Assembly: GCA_015680685.1 (NCBI GenBank)
Contig: MNCI01004406.1
Coordinates: 28,401 to 61,576 of the forward strand
Source of the DNA: Gnetum montanum
Lineage: Eukaryota; Streptophyta; Gnetopsida; Gnetales; Gnetaceae
Reading direction: 5' to 3'
DNA length: 33,176 nucleotides
Part shown: one piece after another, positions 10,109 to 21,978 of the stretch
Layout: every line of letters starts with the position of its first letter
Position numbering within the stretch: the first letter of the stretch is position 1
Notes under the pieces: model-generated
Database searches by the model: none
What the model was told of the DNA's origin: nothing
Seen by the model: only the letters and a program-made list of their open reading frames with translations
Program-made: the position numbers and the translations under genes

Positions 10109-10437
10109 TGTTGGTTGTAAGCCTAATTCTAGAGATATTTTGTTTATTGTAATCTTTGTCAGTTAGTAGAGTGCTTGATTGCTGCTAATTTGGTGCCATG
10201 ATAGTACTACTCATCTAATCATTAGATAATGACTATTAAGTGGTATATCATGAGGAGTTTGATTGTTGTTTATTGGACACTAGATAACAACTATTAAGTG
10301 TCATATCATTAGAAGTTTAGTTGTTGTGTTATCTATTAAATAGCCACTTAGTCATTTGTTTTGTGTGTGTGTGTGTGTGTGTGTTGTTTTTCGTCATCAG
10401 AAAAATAAAGATTTATTTATTCCTATTATTGACATCA
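10109..10437 (+). repeat. 3' LTR of copia element 1
   Basis: Pairs with 5676-5960. It is 44 bp longer because a block of about 60 bp (TAGATAA...CTATTAAGTG...GTTTAGTTGTTG) is tandemly duplicated around 10220-10340, partly offset by a different GT-repeat length. It ends GACATCA, followed by the right target duplication TAGGC. Confidence 0.9.
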
Positions 10438-10854
10438 TAGGCCTCTAAACTTTTTAGAGAAAATGCTTCAAGGCAAAATGGCAAAGCCAAGAAGCAAGTT
10501 TCTTAGGCCAAATGAAAAAGCTTCCTTGAAGAAGAAAATGAGATCATTAATGAATTCAACAATGGAATGGAGACGATGGTGCTTCTAGCATCCATTAAAG
10601 CATGTGGAAAAGGTATTTTTCTTATAGGTGCTTCCAGAGTGATCATAATTGACATTGCCTAGAATCTATTTGTGACAACACAAGCAATAAGACATGCCTA
10701 CAAAATAGGGAAAAAGAGCAAGGTGTTTGCTTAATGACTTGTTGCAGGTGAATTTGATGAACAGATATCTAGAAGGGCATTACTAAAAGAATAGAAGTCA
10801 AAGATGCTCTTTACAGACTATGATATTAAGATATTCCGCATATCTCTAAAGTAA
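10438..10854 (+). pseudogene. SNF2 helicase (CLASSY/DRD1-like) pseudogene, 3' segment
   Basis: This resumes the frame interrupted at 5675. After a degenerate linker it reads EIINEFNNGMETMVLLASIK, ACGKGIFLIGASRVIIIDIA, a stop in place of the usual Trp, then NLFVTTQAIRHAYKIGKKSKVF and LLKE-stop-KSKMLF. These are motifs IV to VI of the SNF2 C-terminal lobe. The GASRV block at about 10627 and the arginine-finger motif VI at 10681-10716 are diagnostic. Motif VI is damaged: the two expected Arg are His and Lys. Internal stops lie at 10660, 10733-10738 and 10791; the terminal TAA is at 10852-10854. Relatives end near the same point. No exact protein could be named. Confidence 0.75.
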
Positions 10855-11279
10855 AGTAGATGAATATGAGGACTTTTTTTGTCTTTTGTTTTGAGGTAAG
10901 TTCCTTGGGCAATGATATGCAAGAATTATGTAAGCGTAGGGATATTTAATTTATCAAACAACTTTCTTTCATAGTTTTAAATCTTTTTGAAATATAATTA
11001 GAAGCTGCAATAGCATTTTCTTTATAAAATTGAAACAAAGTTTTTATGACGATTTAATATAAATACCTATCTATATACATGTATCCAAAATGGTAAGTTT
11101 ATTGTGCTCAAGTCTCAAATTTGTGTCTTCTATAGGATTTGAAAGAGTCTTCACAATTTATTGGTATTTCAATTTTGTAACCAATACTTTTGCATGTCCA
11201 ATATTTTGTTGGTAGATGTAGTTTTTCTCTATTTAATAAATGACTTTGTTAGTTGCAATGTCACAACTAGCTAATGGAT
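10855..11279. other. Spacer with no recognised feature
   Basis: A+T-rich sequence between the SNF2 remnant and the second copia element. A consensus-like splice donor string (GAGGTAAGT) occurs near 10890, but no exon can be supported. Confidence 0.4.
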
Positions 11280-11730
11280 TGTGTATAGCATATTGCTGTT
11301 ATTTCCAGTCACTTGCACCAATATAATATTAAATTTAAAGAAAACTATGGAAATTAAAATTACATAGAGTTACGTTGGGGAAACTTTCAAGGTGAAAAAC
11401 CCTAGTAGAAAATTAGCTCTTGGACCATTAGTAGCAGCACAGCTTCAAGATTGAAGAATAGAGAGAATCAATAAGAATAATAGAGAAGAATTGTAGGGAA
11501 GAATTATAGCTTAGGCATTGGCCATTGTTGTGTTATATTATTGTGTCAAGGATGCTCCCTTAGAGCTTCTTATATATTACTCGGGTTTTAAAATAAACCC
11601 AAAAATAAAAAGGATAAGGTAGTTTATTTTGGTGGGGATAGGTACAATATCAAATATAAAATAGATAAGAATAAAATAAGGTAGAAATATTTGGGGAAAT
11701 CAAGGCTAATTTAACTTCATCCAACTTACA
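11280..11730 (-). repeat. 3' LTR of copia element 2
   Basis: Minus-strand LTR starting TGTAAGTTGGATGAAG at 11730, directly after the purine tract CAAGAGGGAGAA (complement of about 11732-11743). It has a TATATAAG box (complement of 11569-11576) and a GGGTTTTTCACC-type segment common in plant copia LTR ends (complement of about 11390-11403). The outer end is not certain: 11280 is chosen from a TG on the plus strand. The partner LTR was not found. Confidence 0.6.
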
Positions 11731-13324
11731 ATTCTCCCTCTTGAAGGTAAAACTACTTTGAAGAATGGTCCAAGCCATTTTTAGGAAATCAAGTCAAAGA
11801 AGGCCAAATGTTGATTAGCACTAGAAAAACATTTTAGTAGGAATTAACTTCATGAGTACATCTATAGGATTTTTTTAGTAGATATTTTATTTACAAGTAT
11901 CCTTTTCTTTTCAATTTCCTTCTGTATATAGTGATACTGTATTTCAATGTGTTTTGTTCAAGCATGAAAGGTTGGATTCTTGGATATGCTTATGGCACTT
12001 TGACTATCACAGCCAATTTTAATCGGAGTATGAGTGATGCCAAGTTTAGTTATTAGCCTTTTGAGCCATATAGCCTCTCTGCATGTCAAGTTAGTAACAA
12101 TGTATTCAACTTTAGCGATAGATTGAGCAACACAAGATTGTTTCTAACTTTTCCAAGAAATTACACCACCAAAAAGATTAAACACATATCCACTAGTAGA
12201 TTTCCAACTATCAATATCACCATCTCAATCTACATAAATGAAGCCAAGAAGTCCATTGGAATCATTTTTATAATAGATCCCATAATTTGAAGTACCATAA
12301 AGATATCAGAAGACTTGCTTCACTACAATCCAGTGTTGTTTCCTTGGATTAGACATATACCTACTAATTTTTCCAATAATGTATGTAATATCAAGTCTAG
12401 TAGAGACCATTACATACATTAAACTGCCAATAGCACTAGCATATGGATTTTTAACAATGAGCTCTTTTTCTTCACTTGTCTTTGGGCATTATTCAACTAA
12501 AAGTTTAATACTAGTTTCATAAGGTGTAGTCACAAGCTTGCAATCATGCATATTAAATATTTTTAAAATACTTCCAACATATGCAAACTTTCCAAGCTAA
12601 AGCTTTTAATTAGGCTTGTTCCTTTTAATTTCCATGCCCAGAATTTTTTGTGTAGCACTAAGATCCTTCATCTCAAATTGAGAAGACAAATTAAGTTTTA
12701 ACTCTTGAATATCATGTATGCTACTACCTACTATTAACATGTCATCAACATATAGTAGTAAGATAACATATTTTTCACTTGCATTTTTAACATACATATA
12801 GGAGTCTTCTACACTTCTAATGAAGCCAAGATTTATCATGTGGTCATTAAAATTTTTATTCCACATGCTTGGTGCTTGTTTGAGTCCATATAGTGATTTT
12901 AATAATCGACACACCATATGGTTTTTTCCTTTAATTTCTTATCCTTCAGGTTGAAGCATATATATCTCTTCCTCAAGATCACCATTGAGGAATGTTGTTT
13001 TCACATCCATTTGTTCAAATTCAAGATCATAAACATCCATGATAGCCAATAATGATCTTTTGGATGTTAACTTAGTACTCAGAAGAAGATTTCATTATAA
13101 TCAATCTCCTTTCTTTGAGAAAATCCTTTGGTTACAAGTCATACTTTACATTGATTTCTAGATTTTATTCTGTACACCCATTTATTTCCAATGGGATTTT
13201 TCTTTGATGGAAGGTCAATTAATTCCCAAGTTTTATTTTTGTGAATTGATAACATTTCAGCATCCATTGCCTATTTTCACTTTGAATTTTGCATAGATGG
13301 ACATGCCTTATCATATGTTGATGG
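11731..13324 (-). pseudogene. copia element 2 RT and RNase H
   Basis: Minus strand, from the insertion break at 13324 downwards: DPSTYDKACPSMQ, AMDAEMLSIHKNKTWELIDLP, NPIGNKWVYRIK, a damaged middle, then the open stretch 12917-12606 with LLKSLYGLKQAP and the intact YVDD box (complement of 12741-12752). Next are MKDLSATQKILGMEI, STRLDITYIIG and RYMSNPRKQHW. RNase H reads LFGGVISWKS-stop-KQSCVAQS and AKVEYI near 12170-12090. Many stops (TAG, TAA) and some frameshifts are present. The upstream part of this polyprotein lies at 26445-28000, beyond the Athila element. Confidence 0.88.
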
Positions 13325-13329
13325 ATCGT
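13325..13329. repeat. Target-site duplication, Athila element (left)
   Basis: ATCGT before the 5' LTR pairs with ATCAT at 26440-26444, one G/A transition apart. Removing the element and one copy rejoins the copia 2 coding frame (reading EN-N-DPSTY), which supports this choice of boundaries. Confidence 0.7.
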
Positions 13330-14229
13330 TGATGAGTCACAATTTGTTGCATTGGCGTGGCCTCGTCGATGCATTGTTTGCTATGTTTATGTGTTCCCAT
13401 TGATGCATTGTTTACCATGTCGACACGACCCCATCAACGTAGGGGTTTTTTTTTTTGCTATAAATATGTTCTCACCAATCACATTTATGGCATCCAATTG
13501 ATAGTATTAGCGAACTCTTGTAGTTTGTTCATTTGAAAGTTAGAATATTTCCCCCAAGTGCTCGTAGCAAGAGATCTTTATTCAAGTGTTGTCGTACCTA
13601 AGCACGATAGTATGTGTGGTAATAAAGATGAACTTCTTGGTAAACCTTGTAGCATTATAGATAGTTTAGATGTTTCATTTATACATTTAATATTTTCAGT
13701 TATTTATTCAATATTTTCTAGTGATTAATTTAATTAGGTAATTAAGCAAGATAAGCTAGATAGATTAATTATATAAGTACAACCACTTTGAGCATAACAC
13801 ACATCTGCTTGGTAATCTTAGTAGTGTTATTACTTGGTGCACCCAATGGCATAGCACTTGGTAACCCAGTAGTGGATACGTAGGTTCAAGATGTGTATGG
13901 AAAGTGTGACCATATGCTTATGTTAGGACTAGTTAGAGATTAGTTAGTTAGTTAATTTAGATTAGTCATTAAATTACTTTATCTCTCTCTTCAAAGCACC
14001 AAAGAACATAAAATATAAAATGATAAAAATCATATGCCTTGATTTCACTTAACCATACCTTTGTACTTTACAAGTGTAATAGGGAAGACAACAAATGACC
14101 TTAGGGCAAGGTTCACTACCTAGAAGACTAGTACACTAGAAACTATAAAGTCCACAAAGTTCAACCAGATCACACGCAAACACTTTGTGATTCGTATGGT
14201 TGGGCATAGGGGTACCTCGCCACTCATCA
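13330..14229 (+). repeat. 5' LTR of Athila element
   Basis: A 900-bp LTR. It has a TATAAATA box at 13459-13466, ATCTTTATTCAAGTG near 13575 and AATAAA at 13621. The terminus GGGGTACCTCGCCACTCATCA is matched in the solo LTR at 29876 (complement GGGGTACCTTGCCACTCATCA), confirming the end. It differs from the 3' LTR at many positions, mostly transitions, so the insertion is old. Confidence 0.93.
13459..13466 (+). promoter_or_regulatory. TATA box of 5' LTR
   Basis: TATAAATA, about 130 bp inside the LTR. The 3' LTR has TATAAATG at 25670-25677, and the minus-strand solo LTR has TATAAATA at 30751-30744. Confidence 0.65.
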
Positions 14230-14230
14230 T

Positions 14231-14249
14231 TGGTGTTGTTGCTAGGGAC
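14231..14249 (+). promoter_or_regulatory. Degenerate tRNA-Asp primer binding site
   Basis: TGGTGTTGTTGCTAGGGAC starts one base after the 5' LTR. It equals the plant tRNA-Asp primer site TGGCGCCGTTGCCGGGGAC except for five transitions (four C-to-T, one G-to-A). This primer is typical of Athila elements. Confidence 0.8.
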
Positions 14250-14555
14250 TTTTTTTGTTGAACATGCACTATCTAAGATTAGTGAGCATTATTAATATTG
14301 TTGGACAAATTCAAGGTCAACATCACTCTTACATGACATATAACTACTATGCACACTGATAATTTTTTTTTTTTTTGGAAAATGTCTTCTTCCCACAGGC
14401 ATGAAGATGTCAAACCACTAGTCCCACAAGAGTGCAAAGTGGTATATACCCATCTAGATGAGTACGCATTGGACTTCACCTTCATCATACACTAGGATGA
14501 GTAGCTATGATTGTGTGACATGGAAGGCAATATCTTAATGCCCCCTAATTGATCT
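14250..14555 (+). other. Leader of Athila element
   Basis: Untranslated leader between primer site and gag. It contains a T-run near 14358-14374 and no reading frame resembling a protein. Confidence 0.5.
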
Positions 14556-16790
14556 ATGCTCGGGATGCTATTTCAAATCCTTAAGAAGTTAGGCATCTTA
14601 TATCTTCATGAGGAATATGTTGTGATTGGTTATGACACTTGGGACTACCATCCCTTTGAAACACAATGCAAGCAAGATCAACATCAAGAGAAGCACCATG
14701 ATTTTGCAAAGGGGAAACACTTCACTAATCACTTGTTCCTACAAAATCAAGATGACAATGAGGATACTCCCTTTGAAGGTTCTCAACATGAAGATTCTCC
14801 ACCCCTTGATGTTGGTGATGAGGGTGTGGCCCTGACCCTTTCATCCACTATTCATAAACCAAGTTTAGGAAAAAGTGACAATCAAGGTAGGAACTCCAGC
14901 AAACATCATGATGGTAAGGGATCAAAGGATGGTGGTCATAATGAGCAAAAAGGTGATGGTGAATACCATAGTGGTGGTGGTAGTCCACCTTCCTCTTCAT
15001 CCTCTTCATATGATTTTGAACATTCCTCTTCATCTTTTGGTTTTCATAATAGCCATTGTCGAAATAATCGTGATGAAGGTGATCAACAAGACAACAATGA
15101 CTGTCAATGCCATCAAGAATGCAAAGGTGGCAGGAACCATCATTGGCATCATCAACATAATGATGATGATGAACCTATTTTGACAAGTAGAAGTATGCTT
15201 AACATTGTAGAGGTAGTAAAGATCTCAACTAGGCATGTGAAAGATAGTCGGATCAAGCGCTTAGACGTGAATAATATCCCAACATTTGAGGGGGGATACA
15301 ACTTTGATCCACAGACACATCTACAAGATTTCCACAATTCCTGTGCCTTATAGAACATTGAAAATGATTAGCAAAAACTAAATCTTTTCCCTAGGACACT
15401 CATCAAGGAAGTTGAAAGCTAGTATTGATCCTTGGAGTGAGAATCTATTCACCAATGGAGTATCATGTTAGAACAATTTAATGATAAATACCTAACATCC
15501 TCCAAATTGTCTAACCTAAGAAGGCAAATCCAAGGCTAGTGATAAGGAACACATGAACCCTTAAATGCTACCATGGGTAAATATTATTCACTTTTACATC
15601 GATGCCCTGGCCATGGTTATTCTCAAAGGGAATAGCTCTGCCACATCATAGATGGGCTTAGAGTAGAAACTTAAAGAACTCTTGGGGTTTATGCCCAAGG
15701 GAAATGGTTTGAATTAAGAGCTCATTAGATCTAAAGGCTTATAGAGTAGGTTGAAAAAGAAGAGGGTGAGTTCTAAAAAAGGGAAAATGCATAAGAGTAT
15801 AATAGGAATCCTTCCATTTGAAAAAAGGAGGTCCAATTTTGTGATGAGGATGAGTCACCACTTGATGAAGTGATGAACAAGAAAACCTTGTCTATTCCAA
15901 AATCTATTTATGAAATTTTGGAAAAAGTTGATAAATTATAGAACTCTTTGGATGAAAATTTCCAAACTACTATGAAAATTGCTAAGGCATCCAAAGAACA
16001 AAATAGTAATCATGACTACAGGAGGCAAAAAGAAGCTGAACATGCCTACTAGAGATGTAAGGGCAAAGTTGATGTCATAGAGGAAGTTGTGGAAACTGAC
16101 TTTGATAATGATACTAGTTGTGACATCTATCAATATGAACATCCAAAGGCGTGTTGCCTTGTGGAATCCTTAACTAGAACATAGGCAAGCACCCAAACAA
16201 TTGCCTTACCCTCAAGGCAATCCAAGGTAGTTCCACCAACAGCAACAAGCTTATTACCCAAGTGGAGAACCACCACAACCATATGAGTAATACCAATAGT
16301 GGCACCAACCACAATCGTGGGGAATGCCATCACCAAGGTAGCAGTACCCCTATAGGAAATACTATGTTTAACAACTAGTTTTTCCAAGAAGTTCTACAAG
16401 CCACACCTCATTTCAACATCACTATTACCCTCCAAAGTACCACCAAACACATTCACCATATAATTGGGAAGAGAACCGATATTCATACCATCCTCTGCAT
16501 CTATCTACACGCATTCCTCCATCATTAACTAAGTTATCTCCTACTCCATCCATGCAAGGAGAAATTCCTTTGCAGTCACAACAACGAAATGCTACAAGGG
16601 CTAAACATTCACAACTAACTTTTCTGCCAAGTGGTTCGGATAATCGATCTAGGAAATAATCCTTTTTTTTATCCAACAATCCTCCCAAACCACCACAACC
16701 TAATGCAGTTGGTCGCTGTGCATCTCCAACACCCTCATCCTCTACATCAAACACCTTCAAGTGCCCTTTAGACCAAATGCCACCCTAGAT
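14556..16790 (+). pseudogene. Athila element gag
   Basis: The first open stretch (14556-15353, 265 codons) carries an acidic, His- and Gly-rich N-terminal part with Ser runs near 14995-15035. It ends LDVNNIPTFEGGYNFDPQTH, which resembles the start of the plant Retrotrans_gag domain. After a TAG the same frame continues with NLFPRTLIKEVES, IHQWSIMLEQFNDKYL and SKLSNLRRQIQG, typical of the gag core. Later parts need frame changes: KSIYEILEKVDKL (about 15900), a Gln/Pro/Tyr-rich stretch (about 16190-16480), and a Pro/Ser/Thr-rich stretch (16680-16770) leading into protease. At least a dozen stops occur. No intact CCHC knuckle was found. Confidence 0.75.
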
Positions 16791-16797
16791 CCACACT

Positions 16798-17340
16798 GTG
16801 ATGTTAACTCATGTTGTTTCTAATTGGATCAAGGTTGACAATCTTTCCACAAAAAGATCTAATATGGAAAGTCCACTCATTTACCTACATATCGCTGGAC
16901 ATGGGCCATGCAAGGCTCTTCTTGATTCTAGTTCTAGTGTCAATCTCATCTCTCATGACATGTACAAGGCATACAACCTACCACCTCTCAAGAAGAGAAA
17001 CATTCATTTAGAATTTGTAGACCAATCAATCACTATTCCTTTGGGATTAGTGGAGGACATTATGACCATAGTTAGTGGGTGGTTCTATCTTATCAATTTT
17101 CTAGTGATTAAGGTCAAAAATTGCAAAGGTGAATTCCCCATCATTATGAGAAGAGCACGGTTAAGCATGATTAATGCACGTATGGGCATAAGGGATCTCT
17201 CCTTGAAAATCTCTAAGGAAAATGAATTTGGAAAGCTAAAGAAGAAGCATATTCTATGCATTATGTACAGTGATAATGGGTGTAATTACATACAAAATAT
17301 TTGGTCCATCAAAAGTACATACATTAAAGCATGCAATTAG
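16798..17340 (+). pseudogene. Athila element aspartic protease
   Basis: An open stretch of 180 codons holds SPLIYLHIAGHGPCKALLDSSSSVNLISHDMYK. The active-site triplet D-S/T-G is D-S-S (about 16930), so one G-to-A change has removed the Gly. Downstream LEFVDQSITIPLGLVEDIM matches the protease flap region of plant gypsy elements. The usual product cleaves the gag-pol polyprotein. The start at 16798 is simply the first ATG of the open stretch; the domain is part of a longer polyprotein. Confidence 0.8.
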
Positions 17341-17759
17341 TGTGCATAAGAAACAGATATTCAAAGGTGTTTGTATGTAGCAACCACAAAATAGGAGGGC
17401 ACCCAGTGGTTGACAACTGACTCAAATAGTAGCACCTTATAACATGTGCTTATGTTGAAAGCATGGATGAACTTGAGCAAGTTCATAACCACCTTTCTAA
17501 TGATTAAGATGATGATACCTATTAGGAAGAGCTGGAAATCCCTAATAACTTTAAGCAAGAGCCCCTAGAGTTGAAAACTCTACCAACTCGCATGAAGTAT
17601 GCATAAACAATGGTAAGCCAGTCATAATCAATGTCAAATTTGCTCCTAAACAAAAAGAAATGTTGTTAAAGGTGGTTAATAAATGGTCAGCAACCTTTGC
17701 TTGGTCATATCCTGAGTTGACTAGAATCAATCCAAGGATATGCCAGTATCACATTTACA

Positions 17760-19035
17760 CTGACCTAGCCATGAAGCCAAGAAGACAGCTGCAGAGACAG
17801 CTAAGTCCCAAATTGAAGTAGATCATCAAGGAGGAAATAGAGCAACTCCTCAAGGTAGGGTTCATCTATCCCATCGTAGATAATGAGTGGGTTAGCCCAA
17901 TCGTAATTGTGCCAAAGAAAGGTGGCAAGTGGTGGGTCAGTATTGACTTCAGGTTGTTGAACATGGCAACATTTAAAGATCAATTTCTATTGTCATTTAT
18001 GGACCAAGTATTAGACACTATCTCCGAGCATTACCATTATAGCTTCTTGGATGGTTATTGTGGCTATAACCAAATCCAAATTGCACCAGAAGATCAGGCC
18101 AAGGCAACATTCATAAGTCCCTAGGGAATTTTTGCATATTGTAAGATGCCATTTGATCTATGCAATGCCCCTACAACATTTCAATGCCTAGTCCATAGTA
18201 TTTTCCAATAGTAGATTGGTAGCGGGGTAGAAGTCTTTATGAATGACTTCTCTACCTATGGGGCTACATTTGAGCAAGCCCTAGATCACCTTGAGTAGGT
18301 TTTGAAAAGATGTGTTGAAACAAACCTTAGGCTCAATTCACAGAAAAGCCATCTAATGGTCTAGGAAAGCATAGTATTAGGGCACCAAATTTCACAAGAA
18401 GGGATTGACATAGACTCAAAAAAGATAAGGGTCATCCAAGGAATAACATGCCAACCAAAGATAGTTAAAGATGTCTGATCATTCTTTGGACATATTGGCT
18501 ACTACTGACGATTCATAGAAAATTTCTCTAAGATTGCAAAGCCATTGGTCGAGCCTATGAAGAAAGATACTTTATTCATCTAGACTAAAGAGTATGAACA
18601 TGCATTCCAATAGTTGAAGAAAAAACTAATACAAACTCCAATTCTATGGGCACCATACTAGTCCAAACCATTTCACATAATGATTGATACATCTAATTAT
18701 GCTTTGGGAGTGATGCTTACACAATTGGACGATAAAAACATCCATATTACATCCACTACATAAGCTAAAGCATTGTAGGTACACAACTAAATTACATCAC
18801 CATGGAGAAAGAATTAATGGCAATGGTGTATGCTCTTGAAAAATTTAGGCACTATTTGCTTGGTTATAAAGTATTTATGCACATAGAACATAGTGCCATT
18901 TGCTTTCTAATGAACAAGCTGATGGTGAGCCCTCATATCATACGGTGGCTTGTGATCTTGTAGGAATTCGATCTCACAATGGTAGATCAGAAAGAAATCA
19001 AGAATGTGGTTGCTGACCACCTCTCTTAATTAAGA
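17760..19035 (+). pseudogene. Athila element RT and RNase H
   Basis: RT begins near 17815 with IIKEEIEQLLKVGFIYPI, then SPIVIVPKKGGKWWVSIDFRLLN and YSFLDGYCGYNQIQIAPEDQ. After a TAG at 18122-18124 come GIFAYCKMPFDLCNAPTTFQ and the catalytic block VEVFMNDFSTYG at about 18228-18262, where the first Asp of F-M-D-D is Asn. GHQISQEGIDID and SFFGHIGYY follow. RNase H includes PFHIMIDTSNYALGVMLTQ and NYITMEKELMAMVYALEKFRHYLLG, and ends VVADHLS near 19025. At least ten stops are present, nearly all TAG or TGA where Gln, Arg or Trp is expected. RNase H changes frame once near 18780. Confidence 0.88.
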
Positions 19036-19099
19036 TGGAATAATAAAGAGGAGGAGAGCCTACTCTCTAATTAGTTTCTAGATGAACTCCTCTTTACAA

Positions 19100-20473
19100 A
19101 AGCAATAAATGAACAAATGCCCACAAAACCAACATGGTACAATGGCATCCTCACCTATCTTCTCACTTAAGAGATGCCACAAGATCTTGACTTCTACATT
19201 AGGCCAAATGCTTCATTGAAATGAACAAACACCTCTACAAGGTATGCACCGATGGCATGATTCGTTGGTGTGTTCCTGATGAAGATCAACTGCACATTCT
19301 CCAAGATGCTCATGAAGGGCCCTGCAAAGGCCACTATGCAAGGAGATGCATAGCCATAAAAATCCTAATGGTAGGATACTATTGGCCTACAATCTTCAAG
19401 GATTTCCACTAGTTTGTCTAATCTTGTGAACGCTATCAACAAGATGGTGGGATGACCGCTTGAATGGAAGGTCCTCAACAATGGATTCAACCACTAAAGC
19501 CCTTTGACATATGGAGCATTAACTTCATGGGTTCCATCACACCCATGTCCAATGGAAAGGCGTATATCATCGTAACAGTGAATTATTGCACCAAATGGGT
19601 AGAAGTAGTAGCTATCACAGATTGTACATCATCCACTATTGCTAGATTTATACAACAAAATGTCGTAAATAGGTTTGGGGTGCCACATGCACTAATTTCT
19701 AAAAATGGAACTCATTTCATAGGAAACACTTTTAGAAAGTTGATGCAATGCTTGGGGGTTGAACATAAATTAACAACACCCTATCATCCCCAAATCCCCA
19801 AGCCAATGGTCAAGCAAAGATAATCAACAGGGAGCTCACAAAGATCCTAATAATGACCATCAACAAATATAGGAAATATTGGAGTACAAAACTCAACGAT
19901 TCCCTTTGGGCCTACCACTTAACATGAAAACTTCCTATTGGCTATTCTCGTTATGAGATAATATACAAAAAACTTCTAACCCTCTCGATATAATCTGAGC
20001 TCTGTACACTCTCAACAGCCTATGATCTGAATCTTGACCTAAGTCTAGCATAAAAAGAAAGACTAATCAACCTTAATGTGCTAGATGAAAACTGATTGGT
20101 GGTCCTATATTTGAATGAGGTGCACAAGGCATTCAACAAGAAACATCATGACCTCAAAATATGGAAAGTGAAATTTCAATTAGGAGATAAGGTTCTCTAT
20201 TAGAACCCCACACATGTGCCCCAAAAGACAAAGTTCCAAATGTTATGGGAAGGACCTTATTTAATTGATCAAACCTTTCCCTCTAGGGCCATGTTAATCT
20301 ACAAGCTTGAAAGCCTAAATAAAAAGCAATCGGTCAACATCCAACAAGTGAAAAATTTCCTAAAACCAAGACAAGCTAATGCAAATACCACCTCAATGGA
20401 TGGACAACCATGCTCCATTTTTTGGATCTCCTCCCTTCAACATAGTCGTGGGGGAGATGGCCATCCATGCTAA
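19100..20473 (+). pseudogene. Athila element integrase
   Basis: Preceded by a FLDELLFTKAI/WYNGILTYLLT linker typical of Athila (about 19078-19165). The zinc domain reads LHILQDAHEGPCKGHYARR, GYYWPTIFKDFH and CERYQQ, where one Cys appears as Tyr. The catalytic core reads FDIWSINFMG (D to N) at about 19505, VNYCTKWVEVVA, and ISKNGTHFIG (D replaced) at about 19698. [12 protein letters not shown] follows, where the Glu is lost. The C-terminal part FQMLWEGPYLIDQTFPSRAM (about 20228) and VNIQQVKNFLKPR close the domain. All three catalytic acids appear altered. A frame change separates core and C-terminus. Confidence 0.85.
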
Positions 20474-21978
20474 CCATCCACATGGCTCCTCAGTCTTTCA
20501 CTTTTTATTTTACACATTTTTGTTTTACACTTTGTTGATTTTTACCTTTTTCTTTAGTTTTTTGTTCTATTGATTATCTCAACTTTTTGTTTTACAACAT
20601 TGTTAGTATGTATTACCTTTCTTGATTAATTTACACTTTCTTATATATATTTTAATTTTTTTTGTTTGAGTGTGGCTTTTCAATATTTCTACTAATAAAA
20701 GTGCTTTATTGCCGCAGGACACAATATCACTGTTGCTAATTACTAATGATGGTTTGTGCTTAATGTTGTGATTGTCACTGTCTGGTTTCTATTTTTGAAT
20801 CCTGATGTCTGATGGCTATGACATAGTTTATTTTTCATGAAACAAGTAGTGAGTCCATGTCACCCACCCATCCAATAAACTCTATGGGTTTCCTCATTCT
20901 AGATGTTTGACATTCCTTTCATTAAAGAAACTTTTAATCAATTGATGACCTTTGAAGTTTCCAGAATTGAGAAGGATTCAAAGGTTTGTATAGGTTGTGA
21001 CTTCAAGGGAACTCAATACTTTTTGTACTCTTCTACTTGCTTGAGTTCTTGAGTGTCTTTTCATGAACTTCTTACTATTCCATTCCAACCAATAATAGGA
21101 AGTCAAATAAAGCCTTTGCATGGTGCAGTTCTCATAAAAAATGATGGGAATTCACCCCTTAGATAAATAAATGGGCTAAAAGCACTAGTTATGGGACTAG
21201 AAAGACATGTTACCCATGCCTAAAGGTCCCTTCTAACTAAGGCCCTCTCTCTCACTTCCTATTTCTCTTTTCTTCTCTTTACAGAATGGTGGTTGTTTTG
21301 TGAAAGCACTCTTGTGCCTTAAGTGGGTAGATCGGTCTTAGAGTGGTGATGCAAAGTCATTGAAAGAGCTTGGTTTTGGTCTGGACTAAGGATAGGTCTT
21401 CTTAGGTCATTTTAAACACAAACTCCACAAGGGGACTTCTTATGACCTCAATTCAAGATTCCATCCCACCTTCTCAATCATCCATCTATGTTGCCATAAC
21501 TCACCTCACTATCAGTTTCTATGTTATTCTTGATGTCTTAGTTTGACATGTTGGAATTCTTAGATAGATTCTTCTAGGTTAGTCCTTAACTCTTCATGAC
21601 CATTAATCAACTATGGGGCCACGGGCTCCTTAGTTGAGGTTATGCAAGGGCAAGAAGGGCATGTGCCTGCTATGGGGAGGACCCACTTGCATATCTTTTG
21701 GCTTGGTTAGTTAAGTTCCTTACTTTAGACATTGTTACAATCCTATCTTTTGCATATCCCATTATGTATCCCACTTAGTACTCCTTTAAACTTTCATTAA
21801 ATTCATTCTCCATACCATTTACTCAATTTTCTAAATTTCTATGTTTTGAAACCCTCTTCTACTATTTCTATCCTGTTCATGGCTTTTTGAGGTTCCATTT
21901 GATCCCAATTTCACTCAAAAAATCCTTGTATTTTGAAAGTTTGACCAAAGTTAATAAAAGTCTACGATGGTCAATAGC
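20474..21978 (+). other. Non-coding spacer after pol
   Basis: About 1.5 kb without a recognisable frame. 20490-20690 is T-rich with TTTTTGTTTTACA-type repeats. Large untranslated stretches between integrase and the 3' frame are usual in Athila-type elements. Confidence 0.5.

Larger units (their letters stand above)
5676..10437 (+). mobile_element. Complete but dead Ty1/copia retrotransposon
   Basis: The 4.76-kb element has LTRs of 285 bp (5676-5960) and 329 bp (10109-10437) starting TGTTGGTTGTAAGC and ending GACATCA-like. It has an initiator-Met tRNA primer site, a purine tract AAGGGAAGAA before the 3' LTR, and gag, protease, integrase, RT and RNase H in copia order. It lies inside a SNF2 pseudogene with a 5-bp target duplication (4 of 5 matching). 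Gag to integrase share one frame; RT and the end of RNase H need two frame changes. Stops and changed catalytic residues show it is inactive. Confidence 0.93.

Noticed and set aside
10885-10900. Splice donor of a live SNF2 gene (GAGGTAAGT)
   Set aside because: The preceding frame already ends at TAA 10852 and carries several stops; no acceptor or downstream exon is visible.
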